Part shown: piece by piece, positions 49,551-55,303 of the stretch
Position numbering within the stretch: position 1 is the stretch's first letter
How the letters are laid out: every line of letters begins with the position of its first letter
DNA from: an uncultured Lachnospiraceae bacterium
Lineage (GTDB): Bacteria; Bacillota; Clostridia; Lachnospirales; Lachnospiraceae
NCBI GenBank assembly: GCA_900546325.1
Contig: URCR01000016.1
Location: forward strand, 1 to 55,303
DNA length: 55,303 bases
Direction: 5' to 3'
Notes under the pieces: model-generated
The model's input: the letters and a program-made list of their open reading frames with translations, nothing else
Database searches by the model: none
What the model was told of the DNA's origin: nothing
Made by a program: the position numbers and the translations under genes

Positions 49551-50513
49551 ATGAACGAAGTATTAGAGAAAATCCAGAAGATCGGAATCGTTCCGGTTGT
49601 TGTATTAAACGATGCGAAAGATGCAGCACCACTTGCAAAAGCACTTTGTGATGGTGGACTTCCATGTGCAGAAGTAACATTCCGTACAGATGCAGCAGAA
49701 GAGTCTATCAGAATTATGGCAGAGCAGTTCCCGAACATGCTTGTAGGAGCAGGAACCGTTCTCACAACAGATCAGGTAGACCGCGCAGTGGCAGCAGGAG
49801 CAAAATTCATTGTCAGCCCTGGATTGAATCCGAAGATCGTAAGATACTGTGTAGAGAAGAACATCCCGATCACACCTGGTACAACAAATCCAAGTGATAT
49901 TGAGCAGGCAATCGAGTGCGGACTGGAAGTTGTAAAATTCTTCCCGGCAGAACCGGCAGGCGGAATCAACATGATCAAAGCGATGGCAGCGCCATACACA
50001 AACATGAAATTCATGCCGACAGGTGGAATTAACGCTTCTAACTTAAAGTCTTACTTAGACTTCCCGAAGATCATCGCATGCGGCGGAAGCTGGATGGTAA
50101 AAGGAGATCTTGTGGCAGCAGGTAAATTCGATGAGATCGAAAAACTGACAAGAGAAGCAGTACAGTCTATGTTAGGATTTGAGCTTGCACACGTGGGAAT
50201 CAATGCAAACAACGATGAAGAAGCCGGAAATACAGCAAATGCATTTGAGAAAATGTTCGGATTCACATCCAAAGAAGGAAATTCTTCTTACTTTGCAGGA
50301 ACTGGTGTAGAAGTGATGAAGACTCCATACAAGGGAGCAAACGGACACATTGCAGTTGCCACAAACTACATCGACAGAGCAGTAAGCTATCTGGAAATGT
50401 TAGGATATGAATTTGATATGTCCACAGCAAAATACGATGCAAAGAACAACTTAAAAGCAGTTTACTTCGCAGGAGAAGTTGGAGGATTTGCAGTACATTT
50501 AGTACAGAAATAA
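49551..50513 (+). CDS. 2-dehydro-3-deoxyphosphogluconate aldolase fused to a VOC (glyoxalase-like) domain
   Basis: KDPG aldolase splits KDPG into pyruvate and glyceraldehyde-3-phosphate. Residues 1-~205 are the TIM barrel: VPVVVLNDAKDA, CAEVTFRTDAAEES with the catalytic Glu near 40, GAGTVLTTDQVDRA near 65, SPGLNPKIVRYC near 87, and VVKFFPAEPAGG near 127-138 with the Schiff-base Lys. Residues ~212-320 (LAHVGINANND onward, GHIAVATNYIDRAVSYLEML near 264) form a vicinal-oxygen-chelate fold. The fusion is unusual compared with the ~210-residue single-domain enzyme. Codon use is strongly biased to A-ending codons, like a highly expressed gene. Confidence 0.9.
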   Translation: MNEVLEKIQKIGIVPVVVLNDAKDAAPLAKALCDGGLPCAEVTFRTDAAEESIRIMAEQFPNMLVGAGTVLTTDQVDRAVAAGAKFIVSPGLNPKIVRYCVEKNIPITPGTTNPSDIEQAIECGLEVVKFFPAEPAGGINMIKAMAAPYTNMKFMPTGGINASNLKSYLDFPKIIACGGSWMVKGDLVAAGKFDEIEKLTREAVQSMLGFELAHVGINANNDEEAGNTANAFEKMFGFTSKEGNSSYFAGTGVEVMKTPYKGANGHIAVATNYIDRAVSYLEMLGYEFDMSTAKYDAKNNLKAVYFAGEVGGFAVHLVQK

Positions 50514-50605
50514 GAAATGAAAAAGCTGCAGAATATCAGTTAGAAGTTTGTAAGATTGATTTATAGAAGACAGAATCACAATTTATGATTAAGAGGAGAT
50601 TAAAC

Positions 50606-51631
50606 ATGGCAAAGAAAGTAATTACATTTGGAGAGATTATGTTAAGACTTGCACCGGAAGGATATTACCGTTTTGTGCAGGCAGATACATTTGGAGCAAC
50701 ATACGGCGGAGGAGAGGCAAACGTAGCTGTTTCTCTTGCAAACTATGGATTTGATGCAAAATTTGTAACAAAATTACCGGCACACGAGATCGGACAGGCT
50801 GCTGTAAACTCTCTCAGAAAGTATGGTGTAGACACATCTTACATCACACGCGGCGGAGACAGAGTAGGTATCTACTTCTTAGAGAAAGGTGCTTCTCAGA
50901 GACCTTCAAAAGTAATCTATGACAGAGCAGGATCTTCTATCGCAACAGCTACAAAAGAAGATTTCAACTGGAAAGAGATCTTTGACGGAGCAGAATGGTT
51001 CCACTTTACAGGAATCACTCCGGCATTAAATGATGAAGTAGCAGCAATCTGCTTAGAAGCTTGTAAAGCAGCAAAAGAAAACGGTGTGACAATCTCTTGT
51101 GACTTAAACTACAGAAATAAACTCTGGTCAAAAGAAAAAGCCGGAGAAGTGATGGGAGAATTATGTAAATACGTTGACGTATGTATCGCAAACGAAGAAG
51201 ATGCAGCAGACGTATTCGGAATTCATGCAGCAAACACAGATGTTACAACTGGTACAGTAAACCACGAAGGATACAAAGATGTAGCAAAACAGTTAGCAGA
51301 CAGATTCGGATTCAGCAAAGTAGCTATCACATTAAGAGAGTCTATCTCAGCAAACGACAACAACTGGTCTGCAATGTTATACGATGGAAATGACTACTTC
51401 TTCAGCAAAAAATACAAAATGCACATCGTTGACCGTGTAGGTGGCGGAGACAGCTTCGGAGGCGGACTGATCGCAGCTTCCTTAAACGGATTTGACTCAC
51501 AGGCAACAATCGAATTTGCAGTTGCAGCTTCCTGCCTGAAACACTCTATCGAAGGAGATATGAACTTAGTATCTATGGATGAAGTGTTAAAACTTGCAGG
51601 TGGAGACGGTTCAGGCCGTGTACAAAGATAG
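50606..51631 (+). CDS. kdgK: 2-dehydro-3-deoxygluconate kinase (PfkB family)
   Basis: KdgK phosphorylates KDG to KDPG, feeding the aldolase encoded just upstream. The 341-residue PfkB/ribokinase-fold protein begins KKVITFGEIMLRLAPEGYYR, with YGGGEANVAVSLANYG near 30, ISCDLNYRNKLWSKEKA near 165, and the ATP/anion-hole motif DRVGGGDSFGGGLIAASL near 275 whose GGGD-x-F holds the catalytic Asp. ATG 50606 has AGAGGAG 8 bases ahead; 50585 lacks one. It shares the A-ending codon bias of its neighbour. Confidence 0.9.
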   Translation: MAKKVITFGEIMLRLAPEGYYRFVQADTFGATYGGGEANVAVSLANYGFDAKFVTKLPAHEIGQAAVNSLRKYGVDTSYITRGGDRVGIYFLEKGASQRPSKVIYDRAGSSIATATKEDFNWKEIFDGAEWFHFTGITPALNDEVAAICLEACKAAKENGVTISCDLNYRNKLWSKEKAGEVMGELCKYVDVCIANEEDAADVFGIHAANTDVTTGTVNHEGYKDVAKQLADRFGFSKVAITLRESISANDNNWSAMLYDGNDYFFSKKYKMHIVDRVGGGDSFGGGLIAASLNGFDSQATIEFAVAASCLKHSIEGDMNLVSMDEVLKLAGGDGSGRVQR

Positions 51632-51740
51632 TATATAATTTATTTTAATTATATAAACCTGTATTTGCCAGTACAGGAAACGTCCAAACAGCTTATACCC
51701 ATTTGAGCTGTACCTAAAATTATTTATATATTTTTTACCG

Positions 51741-51779
51741 TAGGGAATACAGGCAGAGGTGCATTGTATTCCCTATTTT
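51741..51779 (+). terminator. terminator/attenuator between kdgK and second kinase
   Basis: TAGGGAATACA (51741-51751) pairs perfectly with TGTATTCCCTA (51765-51775), then TTTTC. Two other hairpins precede it: CCTGTA/TACAGG at about 51658-51678 and ACAGCT/AGCTGT at about 51690-51713. Confidence 0.72.
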
Positions 51780-51830
51780 CAAATCAGAGAGAACCATAAT
51801 TGCAAAATGAATGAAAAAGAGGTGTACCTT

Positions 51831-52859
51831 ATGGAAACAAAAAAAGAATTTGATCTGCTTGCACTTGGAGAATTACTGCTTCGCCTTTCCCCGCCGAACA
51901 ATGAGAGAATCGTGCGCGGAGAGACACTTCAGAAGCAGGCGGGCGGTGCAGAACTAAATGTTGTGTCCGGTGTTTCCCTCCTTGGGCTGCGTACCGGGAT
52001 CATTTCCAAACTTCCGGCAAATGACATTGGAACTTATATCAAAAATCGAGTGCGTTTCTGTGGCGTCAGTGATGACTACTTAGTATATGACAGCGAGAAA
52101 GATGCACGCCTTGGGGTATACTATTACGAAAATGGAGCATACCCGAGAAAACCGGGGATTGTCTATGACCGGATGTATACGTCTATGACAAAGATTGATG
52201 TGGAGGATTTTGATGAGAGCCTGTTTTCGTCAGCGAGATGTTTCCATACAACCGGGATCACACTGGCACTCAGTGAGAAGACACGGGAAACTGCGATCGA
52301 GATGATCAAACGATTCAAACAGGCAGGAGCGATGATATCCTTTGATGTTAACTTCCGCGGAAATCTGTGGACGGGCGAAGAAGCGCGGGCATGCATTGAA
52401 CGGATCCTTCCATATGTGGATGTATTCTTCTGCTCTGAGGAGACGGCAAGACTTACATTTGGAAAAGAAGGAGATGTCCGGACGATCATGAAAAGTTTTA
52501 CCGAGGACTATCCGATTTCCATCGTAGCTTCCACACAGCGGATCGTTCACAGTCCGAAACGCCACACATTTGGCTCTGTGATCTACAATGCGAAGACGGA
52601 TGTGTACTATGAGGAAGAGCCTTACAGAGATATCGAAGTCGTTGACCGGATCGGAAGCGGGGATGCCTACATTTCAGGTGTGCTGTACGGGCTGCTCGCA
52701 CATGATGGCGACTGCCAGAAAGCGCTGGAATATGGAAATGCCACAAGTTCGGTGAAAAATACAATACCGGGAGATCTGCCGTCTTCTGACTTAAGAGAGA
52801 TTGAGCGTATCATCCGTGCACATAAGAGTACGGGAAGACAAAGTGAGATGGATCGGTAA
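51831..52859 (+). CDS. second PfkB-family sugar kinase (KDG kinase-like)
   Basis: The 342-residue kinase is a KdgK paralogue: FDLLALGELLLRLSPPNNER, QAGGAELNVVSGVSLLG near 40, ISFDVNFRGNLWTGEEA near 165 and DRIGSGDAYISGVLYGL near 270 with the catalytic Asp in GSGD. Its codon use is ordinary for the genome, in contrast to kdgK, and its similarity to kdgK is moderate. It may be a KDG kinase for another condition or accept a related keto-sugar acid. ATG 51831 has AGAGGTG upstream; the gene lies beyond three leader hairpins. Confidence 0.85.
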   Translation: METKKEFDLLALGELLLRLSPPNNERIVRGETLQKQAGGAELNVVSGVSLLGLRTGIISKLPANDIGTYIKNRVRFCGVSDDYLVYDSEKDARLGVYYYENGAYPRKPGIVYDRMYTSMTKIDVEDFDESLFSSARCFHTTGITLALSEKTRETAIEMIKRFKQAGAMISFDVNFRGNLWTGEEARACIERILPYVDVFFCSEETARLTFGKEGDVRTIMKSFTEDYPISIVASTQRIVHSPKRHTFGSVIYNAKTDVYYEEEPYRDIEVVDRIGSGDAYISGVLYGLLAHDGDCQKALEYGNATSSVKNTIPGDLPSSDLREIERIIRAHKSTGRQSEMDR

Positions 52860-52948
52860 GAAAGAACGGAGAAGGTTTTTTATGTTCCGATGGGATTTTC
52901 TATTGGAGTGATTCCGATATTTCAGGATCTAACAGTTGCAGCAGTAAA

Positions 52949-52981
52949 AAAGACAGCTTGCATATAGAACAAGCTGTCTTT
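52949..52981. terminator. terminator between kinase gene and minus-strand accessory genes
   Basis: AAAGACAGCTTG (52949-52960) pairs with CAAGCTGTCTTT (52970-52981), a 12-base-pair perfect stem. On the minus strand a TTTTT run follows the stem, so it mainly ends the minus-strand operon. Confidence 0.75.
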
Positions 52982-53024
52982 GAAAATATAATGGAAAATC
53001 TGCCCGCGTCTGAGAAAATTTAGT

Positions 53025-53255
53025 TTAATTTCTCAGAGCTTTTTTGGCATATTCCGTACATAAAACCATTCCGACAAAAGCACATATGACAGAATTAAGA
53101 AAATAATATCCAACTAATGAACCAATAATAAATCCGATAAACATACTCGCACTATTTTTACTTTTTATTCCATAGTTCTTGATTGTTCTTATACCCAATA
53201 ACACCATAGCAAATACAATCAGAATAGTAATTACAGTCTGTATTTCATTGCTCAT
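53025..53255 (-). CDS. small membrane protein, unknown
   Basis: The 76-residue protein has two or three hydrophobic segments (VITILIVFAMVLLGIRTI; ASMFIGFIIGSLVGYYFLNS; VICAFVGMVLCTEY). It lies directly after the XRE regulator gene, 21 bases, likely the same operon. Composition is more AT-rich than the window average. Possible partner or target of the regulator. Confidence 0.65.
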   Translation of the reverse strand: MSNEIQTVITILIVFAMVLLGIRTIKNYGIKSKNSASMFIGFIIGSLVGYYFLNSVICAFVGMVLCTEYAKKALRN

Positions 53256-53276
53256 TTTCCTTATCCTCCATAAATG

Positions 53277-53708
53277 CTAAGATTTCTCGATAAGTCTGAA
53301 TATCATTGTTCTTTTTTGTTTGTTCAGTCGCATTGCATAATATATCATAACTCCTGCAATTAAAAGCCATAATACAATCCCTGACAATTCTAAATAGAGG
53401 AACAGCGGGACAGCTGATACAACAGTTAAAATGATTAAAACTGTAAAAATAACAGTATCTCGCTTAAATCTCCTTACATTATCTTGTTCAACTTGTTTTT
53501 CCATTTCGATAACATCTCCTTTTACTAGAATATCAAGAGAAGTATTGAAAAGTTGACTTAGCATGACAAGACTATTCACATCTGGATAATTCTTCCCATT
53601 CTCCCAATTTGAAATTGTCTGTCGAGTTACAAAAATCTTGCTTGCCAATTCCTCTTGAGAAAGTTTTAAATCTTGTCTGAATTTTTTTATTTGTTTTCCC
53701 ACGTCCAC
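53277..53708 (-). CDS. XRE-family regulator with C-terminal membrane domain
   Basis: The 143-residue protein has an N-terminal Cro/C1 helix-turn-helix (QIKKFRQDLKLSQEELASKI and VTRQTISNWENGKNYPDVNS, residues 5-45), a short linker, and two TM segments (DTVIFTVLIILTVVSAVPLF and LSGIVLWLLIAGVMIYYAM). Such membrane-bound XRE proteins occur beside small membrane proteins and peptide-resistance genes in gut Firmicutes. The GTG start at 53708 follows AGGAGGAG. Promoter TTGATA-16-TAATAT lies at 53763-53736. Confidence 0.85.
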   Translation of the reverse strand: MDVGKQIKKFRQDLKLSQEELASKIFVTRQTISNWENGKNYPDVNSLVMLSQLFNTSLDILVKGDVIEMEKQVEQDNVRRFKRDTVIFTVLIILTVVSAVPLFLYLELSGIVLWLLIAGVMIYYAMRLNKQKRTMIFRLIEKS

Positions 53709-53735
53709 TGTTAATACTCCTCCTGCCTCTATCCT

Positions 53736-53763
53736 ATATTATGAGATGTTTTCTCGCTATCAA
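53736..53763 (-). promoter_or_regulatory. promoter of the XRE gene
   Basis: Minus strand TTGATA (53763-53758) and TAATAT (53741-53736), 16-base spacer. Confidence 0.4.
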
Positions 53764-53894
53764 ATGCCTTTTACATGCCTATAATAAGCCTGCAAAAAAT
53801 GTTTTACATACGCTAAAATTAAGTATTTTAAAGAGTTCTAAACAATATTCTACCTCTATGCAGTATCGCCTATAATGAAAATATGCTTTGCCGA

Positions 53895-54068
53895 TTACTT
53901 TTTCTGCTGTCCCTGTGGTGCATGGTTCTGTGGATTGCCAGTTTGACCGCCTGTATTCTTTAAGATAATATCGTTAGCCTTTACATACCAGTTTATGTCT
54001 ATGTAGCAGTAATTGAGTTTTTGCTGTTCTTTCAACAGGATTGAAATAATCCTGCTCGGGTATTCCAT
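53895..54068 (-). CDS. 57-residue ORF, unknown, possibly remnant of a mobile-element gene
   Basis: This small frame begins at ATG 54068 with AGAGGA about 11 bases upstream. It reads MEYPSRIISILLKEQQKLNY, then a YIDINWYVKANDII segment, and ends in a polar Gly/Gln tail NPQNHAPQGQQKK. The sequence looks protein-like rather than random. It lies in the same frame as the Uma2 fragment just upstream, separated by a single TAA (54089-54087). It may be an independent small gene or the 3' end of a decayed one. Confidence 0.35.
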   Translation of the reverse strand: MEYPSRIISILLKEQQKLNYCYIDINWYVKANDIILKNTGGQTGNPQNHAPQGQQKK

Positions 54069-54086
54069 TCCCTTATTTCCTCTTGA

Positions 54087-54287
54087 TTACCCACCACAGA
54101 AAAGAAAAAGCCCTGTCAAGAGCCTTGCCACCATTGGTGGTGATTTGTAATCTGCAATTTTACGAGAAAGTGAAAATAGAATTTCCTGATGTCTTCGATT
54201 TAGAGGTGCCATGAAATAAATTGCTCCATCAATCAGTTCGGCTCGTTGTCCGTCAGGTAAATTATAGATATCTTCTAATGTATACAT
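54087..54287 (-). pseudogene. Uma2 family endonuclease, N-terminal fragment
   Basis: The 66-residue frame begins MYTLEDIYNLPDGQRAELID and continues GAIYFMAPLNRRHQEILFSL up to RKIADYK, the conserved start of the Uma2 (DUF820) PD-(D/E)XK family. It then changes to an unrelated SPPMVARLLTGLFLFCGG tail and stops. A full Uma2 is about 180-200 residues, and the catalytic motifs are missing. A deletion or rearrangement has joined it to foreign sequence. Confidence 0.72.
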
Positions 54288-54307
54288 TTTTTGCTCTGCG
54301 ATTTCAA

Positions 54308-55171
54308 TTATGAATTAAACTGTGCATATTTTTTCGGAGAAATCCCCACGGCCTTGGTAAAAGCCTTCAGGTAGTTGCTGTAATCGTTAAACCCGCACGC
54401 TTCACAGGCTTCATTGACGGAGTACCCCTGACTGAGCAGAGACTTGGAGATCGTAATGCGCTTTGCGGTAATGTATTTGTTGATGGTCGTCCCGGTAGTG
54501 GCTTTGAAAATGCGGCACAGGTAGGAGCTGCTCAAAAAGAAATGGGCAGAGAGTTCTTCCAGTGTCAGATTTTCACTGATGTGGGTATTGATATAAGAAA
54601 GGATCTCATCTACCTGGGCATGATAGCCGGGGGTTTTTGGTTCCTCTTCTGCGGAAGAGCGGCACCGTTTATCAAATGCATTGTTGAGAAATACCATCAG
54701 TTCCAGAAATGTGGCACGATCCAGGACGTCTTCTCCGAATCCGGAATTGGAGCGCAGTTTATGAATAAAATAGATAAACCGGGTCTGTTCTTCTGCGGAG
54801 AGATGGAGCTGATGCGGCATATCGGTCCCGCGGAACTGAAAACAGTGATTCAGATCCGTCTTCTCTGTAGAAATTTGTTTTAAATACTCCGGATCAATGG
54901 ACAGAATGATCCGTTCATGTTTCTGCTGATCAATCTGTGTCAGATAATGGCTCTCAAACTGGTTGATCAGAAAAATGTCTCCATCACTGATATCATAAAA
55001 ATAGTTATCGATCAGAAACTGTTTTCCGCCGGAAATCGAGTAGTAGATTTCATAGCAGTCATGGATATGCATATCCATCGCTTTCTCATCATTATATAAG
55101 TGCGCAAAAGCAAATGTGTGTGTATCCATGCACTGCCGCATGGATTCTTTGCAGGATATACATTCTTTCAT
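54308..55171 (-). CDS. AraC family transcriptional regulator
   Basis: The 287-residue regulator has an N-terminal cupin-like sensing domain (DMHIHDCYEIYYSISGGKQF near 38, DISDGDIFLINQFESHYL near 63) and a C-terminal double helix-turn-helix (ENLTLEELSAHFFLSSSYLC near 205 and GYSVNEACEACGFNDYSNYL near 250, ending AFTKAVGISPKKY). The His-rich first domain suggests binding of a sugar-like ligand. ATG 55171 has AAAGGAG upstream, better than 55198. The target is probably nearby, beyond the right edge or itself. Confidence 0.9.
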   Translation of the reverse strand: MKECISCKESMRQCMDTHTFAFAHLYNDEKAMDMHIHDCYEIYYSISGGKQFLIDNYFYDISDGDIFLINQFESHYLTQIDQQKHERIILSIDPEYLKQISTEKTDLNHCFQFRGTDMPHQLHLSAEEQTRFIYFIHKLRSNSGFGEDVLDRATFLELMVFLNNAFDKRCRSSAEEEPKTPGYHAQVDEILSYINTHISENLTLEELSAHFFLSSSYLCRIFKATTGTTINKYITAKRITISKSLLSQGYSVNEACEACGFNDYSNYLKAFTKAVGISPKKYAQFNS

Positions 55172-55218
55172 GAAGAATCGCTCCTTTCGTTTGTTCAAAA
55201 TCGTCCTGTTTTGCTCAT

Positions 55219-55247
55219 ATTATAGTTCAGAAGTTCAAAATTTTCAA
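55219..55247 (-). promoter_or_regulatory. promoter of the AraC-type regulator
   Basis: Minus strand TTGAAA (55247-55242) and TATAAT (55224-55219), 17-base spacer. TTCA/TGAA half-sites between and around them could bind the regulator. Confidence 0.65.
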
Positions 55248-55303
55248 TATTTACAGCAAGAAAACACAAGAAATAGGGGAATAATGAATGCTATACTAAG
55301 TGC

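Overview
The window looks like chromosome from an anaerobic, spore-forming Firmicute of the Clostridia, most likely a Lachnospiraceae gut bacterium. The evidence is a SCIFF ranthipeptide locus, HemZ, complete spoIIGA-sigE-sigG sporulation genes, cotJ, spoVT and spoVD-like genes, strong AGGAGG ribosome binding sites and moderate G+C. This is a judgement from protein character and gene order; no rRNA gene is present to confirm it.

Layout. (1) 1-3190 is the right end of a prophage: the tail end of a tail or fibre gene, two small tail-end proteins, a holin, an amidase endolysin and a decayed cell-wall-binding repeat. (2) 3170-3819, minus strand, is a cotJA-cotJB-cotJC spore coat operon in which cotJC survives only as about its first 31 codons. 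The prophage boundary lies inside cotJC. (3) 3999-8271 holds asparagine synthase, an FtsW-type SEDS protein, a DegV fatty-acid-binding protein and a small membrane protein. (4) 8381-20581 is a division and cell wall (dcw) cluster: mraZ, rsmH, ftsL, two class B PBPs, mraY, murD, ftsW/spoVE, divIB/ftsQ and ftsZ. murE, murF, murG, murB and murC are absent. (5) 20581-24921 is the sporulation sigma cluster, spoIIGA-sigE, a beta-CASP metallo-nuclease and sigG. It is read from a promoter with Spo0A boxes and a 21-bp spacer. (6) 25040-34882 holds a HAD phosphatase, small unknowns, pth, mfd, a foldase lipoprotein, a YqeY-like protein, NfeD, a TPP-riboswitch-controlled thiamine transporter (thiT), spoVT and a TIGR04086 membrane protein. 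(7) 34892-36584 is the SCIFF peptide and its radical SAM maturase. (8) 36605-48437 is housekeeping: secDF, recJ, rsh (ppGpp), a glyoxalase-II-like hydrolase, hemZ, hisS and aspS. (9) 48481-52859 is a KDG/KDPG (hexuronate, Entner-Doudoroff) catabolic locus with a divergent IclR/KdgR-type regulator, a KDPG aldolase fused to a VOC domain, KDG kinase and a second PfkB kinase. (10) 52949-55303 is an AT-rich accessory segment on the minus strand: a membrane protein, an XRE regulator, decayed ORFs and an AraC regulator.

The genes connect growth, division and sporulation. The dcw cluster leads directly into the genes that make and activate sigma-E, and sigma-G, SpoVT, a SpoVD-like PBP and CotJ all act in spore formation. 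The points most worth a second look are the cotJC interruption by the prophage, the SCIFF pair with a terminator hairpin between peptide and maturase, the SpoVD-like start signal buried in a terminator hairpin, and the KdgR-like operator at the KDPG aldolase promoter.
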